The notes beneath the pieces were generated by a model that had not been told where the DNA came from, did no database searches, and saw nothing but the letters and a program-made list of their open reading frames with translations. A stretch of DNA of 64,000 nucleotides from Bolinopsis microptera (taxonomy: Eukaryota > Ctenophora > Tentaculata > Lobata > Bolinopsidae), in assembly GCF_026151205.1 (NCBI RefSeq), contig NC_087074.1, forward strand, positions 5,518,001 to 5,582,000, in the 5' to 3' direction. A program made the translations under genes and the position numbers. Positions 11,766-21,978 of this stretch are shown in pieces. The stretch's first letter is position 1. Each line of letters starts with the position of its first letter.

Positions 11766-11876
11766 TAAGGTAACAAAAGGCAAATTACACTCGAGTGTAA
11801 ATTAATAAATTAAAATTGTAAATCAAAAGGCAAATTACACTCGAGTGTAAATTAATAAATTAAAATTGTAAATCAT
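11766..11876. repeat. Tandem duplication of about 54 bp
   Basis: Two adjacent near-identical copies, each containing GGCAAATTACACTCGAGTGT. A diverged single copy lies near 10745-10790. The unit holds the palindrome ACACTCGAGTGT. Confidence 0.7.
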
Positions 11877-11929
11877 TTGGATTTTGAAACAACTAGCACT
11901 AGCAGTTTTAAAATATTGAATATAGAGCT

Positions 11930-12052
11930 TTCTGTTGCATCACGTCGTGACCCCCATCATGGCTCATGCATTGTCGTTTCACTAAATAATAAATATCGTG
12001 GCTTTCGCCACGATACAGCCGGGCACTCGTGCGCGGCAGGTCTTCAACTAAA
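11930..12052 (+). repeat. Dispersed repeat A, copy 1
   Basis: Shares ATCACGTCGTGA, GTCGTTTCAC, CGATACAG and a GCACTCGTGCGC core, in that order, with copies near 26560-26665 (+) and 27715-27895 (-). Non-coding and probably part of a mobile element. Confidence 0.55.
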
Positions 12053-12352
12053 AGTGCAAAGTGTGACAAGCTTTTTGTAAGTGTAAACCATGGTAAAGAA
12101 CATTGCATTATTATTATATAACTTTATTCAAATTATGCAATTATAACCAATCAATAAAATTAAAGTTTTACGCTCAAATAAAGAAAAACTTTGTGGAAAG
12201 TTTTCAAGCCACGTGGAGGAACTGAAGAAAGTATGAAAATTACAACAAAATTTATAACAAAGCACAAAGATAAACAATTAAGTGCCGCTATTTTAATTTT
12301 AAAGAAAGCGAATATCAAAAATTAGAAATATGTAGTGTGCTTTAAAAAAATG

Positions 12353-12402
12353 AAACTATTAGTATTACTATTAGTAATACTAATAGTATTATTACAATTT
12401 AA
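12353..12402. repeat. Short AT-rich palindrome
   Basis: Built from ACTATTAGTATTACTATTAG facing its reverse complement, able to form a hairpin or cruciform. No gene nearby that it would obviously regulate. Confidence 0.6.
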
Positions 12403-13064
12403 CAATTGTGTGTTCATGTTGCAGGTATATAGAAGTTATTTCAAAGTTTCGTTCGCAAGACAAAGACGTGTAGCCGAAACGTCGACAACATGTCGTTTAT
12501 TACACTGATAGTGATATAATGAGTGGAGACTCTCGCTTCGTCCCCAACAATCAAATATGATCGACTTACAAAAGATAACTAAATTGTAAATGAAATTATG
12601 ACTATAATCAATAATGGAGCCAGCTGAGCAGTCTTGAACAAACAAAAGTGAATTCAAACTTTTGACTTAAGCGATGGTGGACACTGGAATTTATCGATTA
12701 TAAAATTGAATGTTTCTTATGCTCGAATTCAGAAACAAAACTAAAACTATATTGCGTTGACGTGTTGTGTGCATTATAGTAAAGGTGGTCACAGGTCACT
12801 ATAATGACTAAGTAACTTCTTCATTAAAGTTAAAAAGTAATAACGTAATATGCATAAATGGTAACATATCCTAAATCTAATCCTATTACGACAGATTATC
12901 CGATTACGACATATGGTACATTGTAAGACTGTATAGTAAATCTAAATGTAACAATGACACAACACACATGGAGCATCGTAGGTTCTCGAGATCAAATTCT
13001 TTTCTCACGTGATCCCTAGCGTACTGTTTCTATGGGGTCTCCAGGTCCAAATATTCGCATACTT

Positions 13065-13155
13065 TATCGAACTTTATTTGAACGGACATTAATTGGTCGC
13101 TGGAGGCCTTAGCGTTCTTTTTAATGTCCGTTCGAATAAAGTCCGACAAGGTTGA
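13065..13155. mobile_element. Fold-back MITE-like palindrome
   Basis: The left arm ACTTTATTTGAACGGACATT pairs with a right arm that reads AATGTCCGTTCGAATAAAGT, leaving a short central loop. Fragments of the same arms recur to 13340 and at 10620-10740, which suggests a short inverted-repeat transposon family. Confidence 0.6.
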
Positions 13156-13576
13156 AGGTAGTAGTTAAATTAAATATATCAAATAAATGCCTTTGTGCGT
13201 TCAAATAAAGTCCGAAAAGGTAGTAGTTAAATTAAATGTATTAAATGAATGCCTTTGAGCGTTCATTTTAATGTCCGTTCAAAATTATGTCCGTTCAAAA
13301 AGTCAAAAATGTCCGGTAAAATAACGTCCGATAAGGTAGTACAACGAGTGTTTACATTTTAAGGTAATTATTAGAATTTAGAAAGGGGGCTTCAATATAA
13401 CATCACCAGCGAGGACTAAGGTCAAGGAAACACAGTCAATCTAATTAACGTGATTTCCAAGTCCAGCAATTGATCTAACAAAACACCGCCCATGATCCGA
13501 CACTGCGACAGTAAGTACAAAGTAGCAAGTAAGGGGACAGGGTGGGCTTACACTTCACTTTGTAAGTTCATTACAC

Positions 13577-13658
13577 GGGGGGGGGGGACGGGGGGGCGGG
13601 GGGGGGGGGGGGCACGTTTGCTTTTGTCAATTATGCTCCCCCCCCCCCCCCCCCCCCC
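13577..13658. repeat. Facing poly-G and poly-C tracts
   Basis: An interrupted run of more than 30 G is followed about 25 bp later by about 20 C. The two can pair as a long GC hairpin, or the G strand can form a quadruplex. Homopolymer lengths in such tracts are often unreliable. Confidence 0.7.
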
Positions 13659-13929
13659 GGCCAGTGGCTTGATATAGTAAAAATAATAAGTTTTGAGATT
13701 TGAAAGTATAATGACGTCTACCTCCTAAAATGTTATTTTGTCAAATGCTGCGCCTTGCATAAGCGATATAATAAAAATAGTGCGTGATCTGATGATGTGA
13801 TCTTAATATAACCGAAGTCCGAAACACGAAAGAAACTTGTACGTCGTTATAGCTTCAAAATTGAAAATGGTCAATCAGTTGGTCACACATACTTGCAAGA
13901 TTTAAAATAAAAGAAAGTGCGGTGACAAA

Positions 13930-13983
13930 TTCAATACTTCATACATTGTATTTGTTACAAATACAATGTATGAAGTATTGAAT
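13930..13983. repeat. Perfect hairpin of about 25-bp arms
   Basis: TCAATACTTCATACATTGTA and its continuation are followed after a few bases by the exact reverse complement. No transposase or gene is associated. Confidence 0.7.
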
Positions 13984-14867
13984 TTGTATGAAGTATATAT
14001 TTTGTATACGGTGCTATAACGAAAACATTTTCTACTAGACTCCAGCCCAGGGTAATCCGATCCGGGTCATCACTCATCCTGGTAATTTTTCGACTCAATT
14101 TTCAATTTTCCCACTGACTTTGTAATTATAACCATAGTAGATAGGAATGTGTGAAGGCCAGTCATCAAGTGGCACCCAGCCACTCACAGCACGCCCTCAG
14201 GTCACGTGACAGCACGTCACAAGGGTCACGTGACAGATCACATGTCATGTAACCACGTGACAAGCTCGTTAATTAAATGTCAAGGTCACGTGACAAGATA
14301 ATTGACCAATGAGGAGCCAGAACGTCATGATGAATAAATTAATAATCCCGACTGAAGGATCTAAAGTCTGATTAAACGGTTGCCAAGCAGGTTCATGTTA
14401 TTTGAATGACGAATCAATCAATAATCCCGACTAAAGGATCTAAAGTCTGATTAAACGGTTTCCAAGCAGGTTCCTGTTACTTGATCACTGGTCACGTGTT
14501 AAGCTTAGGCATCATGTGACATGAATGTTATTTGATCCTCGAGATCACGTGACAGGAGTCACTTGATTACCCGTTAGAACGTCATGATGAATAATTCAAT
14601 AATCCTGTCTAAAGGATCTAAAGTCTGATTAAACGGCTGCCAAGCAGGCTCCTGTCACTTGATTACTGGTTAAATGATTCTTCACGATTTACCCCGGTCC
14701 AGTCACCACTCCAAATAAGCAGAGGGTGACATAACGAAATGTGGTGTAGGGTTACCATCGCTCGACCTCCTGGAAATTACAAGTCTTATCATCAATTTTC
14801 TGACATTTAAGCAATAGCTACAGTATCTGAACCACATTTTCACCCTTTAAGATATAACAACTGATAG

Positions 14868-14940
14868 GTAGCCTAGTGGTTAGAACATCCGTCTTCTGCA
14901 CAAAAGGTTCAGGGTTCAAAGTCGAGTCTAGGGAGTAGCT
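14868..14940 (+). other. tRNA-like (SINE-like) block in left arm
   Basis: Contains a good A-box-like GTAGCCTAGTGGTTAGAACA and, about 45 bp later, a weak B-box-like GGTTCAGGGTTCAAAGTC. It looks like a tRNA-derived promoter or SINE head and not a foldable tRNA. A mirror copy lies near 19765-19840 on the minus strand in the right arm. Confidence 0.4.
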
Positions 14941-15158
14941 AAGGCTCCATACCATTCACTATTATTAACTATTAAATTTGCTTGTTATAAATTTGATAAA
15001 TTTCGAGAGACAAATAAAGCTACCGTTTAATTGATAATTTGTTGTTGTCAACATTATAATCATAAATTGAAATCATCAAGAGTAAGATTGGGTACATAAA
15101 TCATTGTATAACAGTTGCACGTTAATGGTGTTCTAGTACAGGTATTTAGTTCCACCAA

Positions 15159-15848
15159 CTACTTATTCAGATAAAGTTTGAGAATCTTATCGACAATAGT
15201 TGTGTTTTCGTTCATCAGTTTGTTTACATCAGATAGACTTGTAGTGGTGATAACTGCATCCAATAGAGATCGTTCTTCCAAACTTAAAATATCTGTTAGG
15301 TCTTTTCCGCTGTCAATTAAACGCTGCTTCAAGACAACAAACAATTCGGTTTTCATCATGTATGAGAATAAAATGTCAAAACATTTATTTTGCTCTTTAC
15401 ACAATTTACTTTGTAACAGGACGTCTAGAGATTTAAGTAAACTCGATATCTTTTTACTGTTTGGTTGTTTGATTGGTACTCCTTTCCGCTTGCCTACGTG
15501 TTGCCAGTCAGTATCAGATTCTAACTCTTTAGCACTATATTCTTTGTTGGACTCATCATCGCTACTTGTTACACCACTAAATTCATCATCACCACTACCT
15601 GGTACATCAGAGTTAGAACCACCTTGCTGAGATTCTTCAGAAACTATTGTATCAGCATCTGAATATACAGAATCAGGACCCTCCATTTTGACATCAATCA
15701 CATCTGAGTTAGCTTTTGACAGCGGCTGTAGAATTGCAGAACTTTCATCCGACTTTCGGTTCTCTCGATGATACCTACTAATGTGTGAGTACAGACTATA
15801 TTTATTGACAAAAGACTTGTCACAGAATGAGCAGGTTACAGAATTCAT
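15159..15848 (-). CDS. C2H2 zinc-finger protein in left arm of giant-TIR element
   Basis: An intact 229-codon ORF. Residues 6-27 form one classical C2H2 finger (C6-x2-C9-x12-H22-x4-H27). Residues about 50-115 are acidic and Ser-rich. The C-terminal half is basic then helical (SLLKSLDVLLQ, LEERSLLDAVIT). It differs from the mirror copy at 18853-19542 at residue 32 (K here, E there) and residue 212 (M here, I there). A single finger plus acidic region suggests a DNA-binding or regulatory role, perhaps for the element itself; this is inference. I do not recognise the family. Its start lies just inside a minisatellite-flanked stretch, which may hold its promoter. Confidence 0.65.
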   Translation of the reverse strand: MNSVTCSFCDKSFVNKYSLYSHISRYHRENRKSDESSAILQPLSKANSDVIDVKMEGPDSVYSDADTIVSEESQQGGSNSDVPGSGDDEFSGVTSSDDESNKEYSAKELESDTDWQHVGKRKGVPIKQPNSKKISSLLKSLDVLLQSKLCKEQNKCFDILFSYMMKTELFVVLKQRLIDSGKDLTDILSLEERSLLDAVITTTSLSDVNKLMNENTTIVDKILKLYLNK

Positions 15849-15888
15849 AACTGCAGTACAAACGTTTTATAATGCTATGCAACAACCA

Positions 15889-16200
15889 TTATATAGCAAT
15901 AATCGCATAAAATCGCAAATAATCGCAAAATAATCGCATATAATAGCATATGATAGCATATAATAGCATAAAATAGCATAAAATTGCAAATAATCGCATA
16001 TAATTGCAAAATAATTGCATAAAATAGCATATAATAGCATATAATCGCATATAATCGCATATAATAGCATATAATAGCATATAATCACATTTAATCACAT
16101 ATATAATCACGTATATTATCTCTTAAAATCACATTTTATTATTTATACTCGCAAATAATTGCATATAATTGCAAATAATCGCATATAGTAGCAGGGTGAA
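15889..16200. repeat. 10-bp AT-rich minisatellite in left arm
   Basis: Degenerate tandem copies of GCATATAATA and variants (AATCGCATAT, AAATTGCATA), mirrored at about 18500-18812 in the right arm. It sits just upstream of each zinc-finger ORF start. Confidence 0.8.
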
Positions 16201-16719
16201 TATGATCCAACTTATGCATTCAACCTATTAAAGATCTTTTCAAAGATTTATTTTCATGCTGATTGCCAAGCATCATCCTGGAGATGGAACTGTAACTCTT
16301 GAGTCTACCAAAGACTGCACCCAACATGTAGGAATACTTCCTAGTGGGGACATTAAAGGACCACACCAGACAGGACAAGGAGATCATGGTAAATTCTACG
16401 TCAACTAGTCAGACGGAGATCATCTTCGAGATCTATCACTTTCTGGATTATCATTCATAACCAGTAGTCAGCGCACCATTGATTTCTGCTTTCAAATGAT
16501 AACTGCTAATACTTTTGTCGATTTTATTGCACAGAAACCAGCATTTGACCGGGACCGGGACCGGGATAGCTCAAAATTGCCAATCCCGGTCGATTACTGG
16601 TGCATGCAACTGACCAGGTTTAGGTATCAGGTGATTTTTCCTGCAATTTGGTAGTTGTGAAACATCACCTTGGATTTCTGTTGTCACAAAACGTACCTTT
16701 TTAGACCTTTTCTCAAAGC

Positions 16720-17290
16720 ATATAATAGCATATAATCGCATATAATCGCATATAATAGCATATAATGGCATATAATAGCATACAATAGCATATAATGGCA
16801 TATAATAGCATATAATAGCATATAATAGCATATAATAGCATATAATAGCATATAATAGCATATGATAGCATATAATAGCATATAATAGCATATAATAGCA
16901 TATAATAGCATATAATAGCATATAATAGCATATAATTGCATATAATAGCATATAATTGCATATAATTGCATATAATAGCATATAATTGCATATAATTGCA
17001 TATAATTGCATATAATTGCATATAATTGCATGTAATAATAACATACAATCGCATTCGGTAGACTCAAGAATTACAGTTCAATCGCCAGCATATAATCGCA
17101 TATAATAGCATATAATATCATATAATCGCATATAATAACATTATATAATATCATGTAATCGCATATGATAGCTTATAATAGCATATAATAGCATATATAA
17201 TCGCATTCGGTAGACTCAAGAGTTATAGTAACATCTCCAACATATATTCATATAATTGCATATAATAGCATATAACATCTTATAATCGCA
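16720..17290. repeat. 10-bp GCATATAATA minisatellite array in spacer
   Basis: More than 30 tandem copies from 16720 to 17040, then looser arrays to 17290 broken by copies of a GGTAGACTCAAGA block that also occurs in the arms. All frames are open on the minus strand only because of the repeat. A shorter array of the same unit is at 17880-17980 next to the right arm. Confidence 0.85.
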
Positions 17291-17371
17291 TTTAAATGAA
17301 TACCAATGGTCGTTGCGTTTAAATAGATAAAATTAAATGTTTTAAAAGAGCGATCCATCTGGAGAAGTAGG

Positions 17372-17455
17372 CTAGGCGGGATTTGAACCCGCATTGTCCT
17401 GCATAGGAAAGTTGCCGTTAACTCACTAACCTGAGGCTCCAGATGGACCGCTGTT
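17372..17455 (-). other. tRNA-like sequence with perfect T-arm
   Basis: On the minus strand GCGGGTTCAAATCCCGC forms a perfect 5-bp T-stem and loop with a B-box, and GGTTAGTGAG resembles an A-box. The 7-bp acceptor stem does not pair properly. Instead a longer outer stem (CCATCTGGAG facing CTCCAGATGG) encloses the unit. Better seen as a tRNA-derived relic than a working tRNA. Confidence 0.4.
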
Positions 17456-17554
17456 AAAATGAAAATATGAACATGTTTAACAAGATCGTTACGAATATCA
17501 CGTGACGGATGCTTTTATGACGTACTTGCTTCTTATTGGTCAATTAATTGCTAT

Positions 17555-17632
17555 GTGGCACAGTTCGTTAGTCTGCCTGCTTGTGAAATGCCTCGCATTC
17601 ACAGGGTCCCGGGTTCGATTCCCGTCTGTGCC
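17555..17632 (+). other. tRNA-like sequence, degenerate
   Basis: GGCACAG at the start pairs with CTGTGCC at the end as a 7-bp acceptor stem, and GGGTTCGATTCCCG gives a B-box and near-complete T-stem. The D and anticodon arms do not fold into the usual 7-base loop, and no anticodon can be named with confidence. It may be a tRNA pseudogene or SINE head. Confidence 0.4.
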
Positions 17633-17774
17633 ACTAGCTATGGGGAGAGCATCTGAATTTTCCAAGAATCTATTCATGTGGAGTGTGGCACACCACAACA
17701 AAGGTGCATTCTTCCTAGATCAAGAGAACCGTGAGGAGTATGGTATGAGGTGATGTTGTATTGAGTTACATTGT

Positions 17775-17860
17775 CGGGGGGTCAATTGTCGAGGTGTCAA
17801 TCGTCGGGGGGTTAATTGTCGGGGGTCAACTGTCGGGGGACAATTTTCGCCCACCCAATG
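17775..17860 (+). repeat. GTCGGGGG short tandem repeats
   Basis: Five or so imperfect copies of a 16-18 bp unit of the type TCAATTGTCGGGGGG, just before the right-hand minisatellite. Non-coding. Confidence 0.65.
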
Positions 17861-18852
17861 GATTATATATGTGATCGAATGATATTACATGCGATTATAT
17901 GCGATTATATGCTATTATATGCTATTATATGCTATTATATGCTATTATATGTGATTTTATGCTATTATATGCTATTATATGCTTTGAGAAAAGGTCTAAA
18001 AAGGTACGTTTTGTGACAACAGAAATCCAAGGTGATGTTTCACAACTACCAAATTGCAGGAAAAATCACCTGATACCTAAACCTGGCCAGTTGCATGCAC
18101 CAGTAATCGACCGGGATTGACAATTTTGAGCTATTCCCGGTCCCGGTCCCGGTCAAATGCTGGTTTCTGTGCAATAAAATCGACAAGAGTATTAGCAGTT
18201 ATCATTTGAAAGCAGAAATCAATGGTGCGCCGACTACTGGTTATGAATGATAATCCAGAAAGTGATAGATCTCGAAGATGATCTCCGTCTGACTAGTTGA
18301 CGTAGAATTTACCATGATCTCCTTGTCCTGTCTGGTGTGGTCCTTTAATGTCCCCACTAGGAAGTATTCCTACATGTTGGGTGCAGTCTTTGGTAGACTC
18401 AAGAGTTACAGTTCCATCTCCAGGATGATGCTTGGCAATCAGCATGAAAATAAATCTTTGAAAAGATCTTTAATAGGTTGAATGCATAAGTTGGATCATA
18501 TTCACCCTGCTACTATATGCGATTATTTGCAATTATATGCAATTATTTGCGAGTATAAATAATAAAATGTGATTTTAAGAGATAATATACGTGATTATAT
18601 ATGTGATTAAATGTGATTATATGCTATTATATGCTATTATATGCGATTATATGCGATTATATGCTATTATATGCTATTTTATGCAATTATTTTGCAATTA
18701 TATGCGATTATTTGCAATTTTATGCTATTATATGCTATTATATGCTATCATATGCGATTATATGCGATTATTTTGCGATTATTTGCGATTTTATGCGATT
18801 ATTGCTATATAATGGTTGTTGCATAGCATTATAAAACGTTTGTACTGCAGTT

Positions 18853-19542
18853 ATGAATTCTGTAACCTGCTCATTCTGTGACAAGTCTTTTGTCAATAAA
18901 TATAGTCTGTACTCACACATTAGTAGGTATCATCGAGAGAACCGAGAGTCGGATGAAAGTTCTGCAATTCTACAGCCGCTGTCAAAAGCTAACTCAGATG
19001 TGATTGATGTCAAAATGGAGGGTCCTGATTCTGTATATTCAGATGCTGATACAATAGTTTCTGAAGAATCTCAGCAAGGTGGTTCTAACTCTGATGTACC
19101 AGGTAGTGGTGATGATGAATTTAGTGGTGTAACAAGTAGCGATGATGAGTCCAACAAAGAATATAGTGCTAAAGAGTTAGAATCTGATACTGACTGGCAA
19201 CACGTAGGCAAGCGGAAAGGAGTACCAATCAAACAACCAAACAGTAAAAAGATATCGAGTTTACTTAAATCTCTAGACGTCCTGTTACAAAGTAAATTGT
19301 GTAAAGAGCAAAATAAATGTTTTGACATTTTATTCTCATACATGATGAAAACCGAATTGTTTGTTGTCTTGAAGCAGCGTTTAATTGACAGCGGAAAAGA
19401 CCTAACAGATATTTTAAGTTTGGAAGAACGATCTCTATTGGATGCAGTTATCACCACTACAAGTCTATCTGATGTAAACAAACTGATAAACGAAAACACA
19501 ACTATTGTCGATAAGATTCTCAAACTTTATCTGAATAAGTAG
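18853..19542 (+). CDS. C2H2 zinc-finger protein in right arm of giant-TIR element
   Basis: The mirror-image copy of the ORF at 15159-15848, 229 codons and intact, with the same C-x2-C-x12-H-x4-H finger at residues 6-27, acidic middle and helical C-terminus. Only two residue differences were found between the copies (E32 and I212 here). The two genes converge outward: each start codon faces the central spacer and each stop lies towards an end of the element. That both frames stay open suggests selection, gene conversion between arms, or very recent duplication. No family recognised beyond the zinc finger. Confidence 0.65.
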   Translation: MNSVTCSFCDKSFVNKYSLYSHISRYHRENRESDESSAILQPLSKANSDVIDVKMEGPDSVYSDADTIVSEESQQGGSNSDVPGSGDDEFSGVTSSDDESNKEYSAKELESDTDWQHVGKRKGVPIKQPNSKKISSLLKSLDVLLQSKLCKEQNKCFDILFSYMMKTELFVVLKQRLIDSGKDLTDILSLEERSLLDAVITTTSLSDVNKLINENTTIVDKILKLYLNK

Positions 19543-20571
19543 TTGGTGGAACTAAATACCTGTACTAGAACACCATTAACGTGCAACTGTTATACAATGA
19601 TTTATGTACCCAATCTTACTCTTGATGATTTCAATTTATGATTATAATGTTGACAACAACAAATTATCAATTAAACGGTAGCTTTATTTGTCTCTCGAAA
19701 TTTATCAAATTTATAACAAGCAAATTTAATAGTTAATAATAGTGAATGGTATGGAGCCTTAGCTACTCCCTAGACTCGACTTTGAACCCTGAACCTTTTG
19801 TGCAGAAGACGGATGTTCTAACCACTAGGCTACCTATCAGTTGTTATATCTTAAAGGGTGAAAATGTGGTTCAGATACTGTAGCTATTGCTTAAATGTCA
19901 GAAAATTGATGATAAGACTTGTAATTTCCAGGAGGTCGAGCGATGGTAACCCTACACCACATTTCGTTATGTCACCCTCTGCTTATTTGGAGTGGTGACT
20001 GGACCGGGGTAAATCGTGAAGAATCATTTAACCAGTAATCAAGTGACAGGAGCCTGCTTGGCAGCCGTTTAATCAGACTTTAGATCCTTTAGACAGGATT
20101 ATTGAATTATTCATCATGACGTTCTGACGGGTAATCAAGTGACTCCTGTCACGTGATCTCGAGGATCAAATAACATTCATGTCACATGATGCCTAAGCTA
20201 AACACGTGACCAGTGATCAAGTAACAGGAACCTGCTTGGAAACCGTTTAATCAGACTTTAGATCCTTTAGTCGGGATTATTGATTGATTCGTCATTCAAA
20301 TAACATGAACCTGCTTGGCAACCGTTTAATCAGACTTTAGATCCTTCAGTCGGGATTATTAATTTATTCATCATGACGTTCTGGCTCCTCATTGGTCAAT
20401 TATCTTGTCACGTGACCTTGACATTTAATTAACGAGCTTGTCACGTGGTTACATGACATGTGATCTGTCACGTGACCCTTGTGACGTGCTGTCACGTGAC
20501 CTGAGGGCGTGCTGTGAGTGGCTGGGTGCCACTTGATGACTGGCCTTCACACATTCCTATCTACTAACCAT

Positions 20572-21978
20572 TATTACTATGTATTATTATTAAGTGTCAA
20601 CCCTACCAGCAACTGCAAACCTCAATCCGGCAACGCCTGAAAAATATTGCATGCCGTATAACACTTGTCTATTGGTATTGTTATTGGACTAACCCCGAGA
20701 AGAAAGTGGCTATACTTCGAAGAAATTTAGACTGGTAACATTTGTCAAATTGCTGTATAAACTTCTTTCAAACTTCGTGAATCGAGATACAAATCTTTTG
20801 CGATGTATTCATAATCAATACATGCACTTATACAAATCACTTGGAATACTTTTGAAAGAATTTGACAAGCTCAAAAGCGCCATGAGTCCGAGAGGCTGTA
20901 GATGAAAATGAATGGAATCTTATCGTGTTAATGCTGCTGTACCTGCAGAGCTGCCAAGAGGTCGAAGATATGTAACTTTCACCTTACAGAATCCAAAACT
21001 CTCTTATGTCTCACTTATTTGACACCACTTGTCGGCTTCGGTCAATTGAAATTGAACGAGTGGTCCTTTTCGTTCCCTTTGGAGGCACCACTAGAAAGAC
21101 TTCTTTGCGAGTTCAAAGACTCTGGCTACGTGACTCGGTGGAGGCTCTTTCTATATGAAAGCTTCAGTAAGAATATTTGTATGCCTATAATTTCATTACA
21201 TGGCTACTAAATGGCTACTAAATAGTGTAAATACACTATATCAGTATATCTGTCAAATGAGTTCAGTTCGTATTCAACTGCACTTTGAATTCCTTTAAAA
21301 ACTTTTAATGGACCATTAACAGATCAAAGTGTAGTAGAGTTCAACTACCATACTATCAGTTACATCTTGATGCAAGTTAGTAAGGTATCTTGATGCACGC
21401 AAACTACAGTGAAATTCGTTTTTGGACTGCCTTATTTAACTTGAACAGTGAAAAATTTTAATTTAATTTAAATTTATCACAGATCATAGTAACAGACTGA
21501 AGTGTAGCACAGTTTACCTACCACACTATAAGTTATATCTTGATGCAATTGCAAGCTAGTAAGGTATCTTGATGCACGCAAACTACAGTGAAATTCTTTT
21601 TTGGACTGCATTGTTTAACTTGAACAGTGACAAATTTTATTTTAATTTAAATTTATCACAGATCATAGTAACAGACTGAAGTGTAGCACAGTTTAACTAC
21701 ACTTAAACTACGAGACTACAGATATATCCTGATACAAGTAAGCAGAAAAGGAGGAATGTCGAGACCAAACATTTTGAGCACAGCTGTCCTTATATAGCTG
21801 CTTCACTTCCAGTTAACTAACATTCAGTTCTCTTGAAGTTCAAGTTCTAATTTGTTTAAGACTCTGGGACGATATTTCAACGAATCGTTATTTTTTTCAT
21901 GACTCTCGCCCAGACTGTATCAATTTAAGGCACCCGCTCCCTTCTTTGATTTACGATAATGATCGTGAACAAAATTAG
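20572..21978. other. Gap between giant-TIR element and neuropeptide exon
   Basis: No complete gene seen. 20640-21200 has coding-like fragments that I cannot assign. 21318-21720 holds about two and a half tandem units of roughly 160-180 bp (landmark ACAGATCATAGTAACAGACT at 21479 and 21658). The stretch from 21700 to 21978 resembles 23000-23250 and ends in the presumed splice acceptor of the neuropeptide exon. A signal-peptide exon should lie here or further upstream, but I could not identify it. Confidence 0.5.

Larger units (their letters stand above)
10189..14135. other. Gene-free repeat-rich interval
   Basis: No supportable gene. It holds MITE-like sequence around 10620-10760 and 13065-13340 (repeated blocks resembling AATAAAGTCCGA), a local tandem duplication at 11766-11876, dispersed repeat A near 11930-12052, hairpins at 12353-12402 and 13930-13983, and facing poly-G and poly-C tracts at 13577-13658. 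Confidence 0.6.
14136..20565. mobile_element. 6.4-kb element with giant inverted repeats and zinc-finger ORFs
   Basis: The left end begins AGTAGATAGGAATG and the right end finishes CATTCCTATCTACT, exact inverses. Immediately outside both ends sits AACCAT (14130-14135 and 20566-20571), a 6-bp target-site duplication. The arms are about 14136-16719 and 17981-20565, roughly 2.58 kb each and nearly identical, with a variable spacer of about 1.26 kb. Each arm carries the same 229-residue C2H2 ORF, a tRNA-like block (14868-14940 and its mirror) and 10-bp AT-rich minisatellites. A 6-bp duplication, 5'-AG ends and long inverted repeats are the boundary features of Maverick/Polinton elements. However, no DNA polymerase B, integrase or capsid gene is present, so if related it is a non-autonomous derivative. 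High arm identity implies recent origin or gene conversion. Confidence 0.7.

Noticed and set aside
15178-15630. 150-residue frame antisense to the zinc-finger ORF, mirrored at 19071-19523
   Set aside because: Shadow frame; no domain, and its conservation follows from the arms being identical.
16571-17067. Minus-strand frames of 113-157 residues reading YAIICYYMLL repeats
   Set aside because: Translations of a 10-bp AT-rich minisatellite in all three frames; not a membrane protein.
17555-17632. Functional tRNA gene
   Set aside because: The anticodon arm does not give a 7-base loop and one T-stem pair is broken; reported only as tRNA-like.
14136-20565. Calling the giant-TIR element a bona fide Polinton
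   Set aside because: No DNA polymerase, integrase, ATPase, protease or capsid gene is present; only boundary features match.
20900-21010. Hydrophobic stretch LIVLMLLYLQSC as the missing neuropeptide signal peptide
   Set aside because: No suitable upstream Met in frame and no donor at a fitting phase before the stop.
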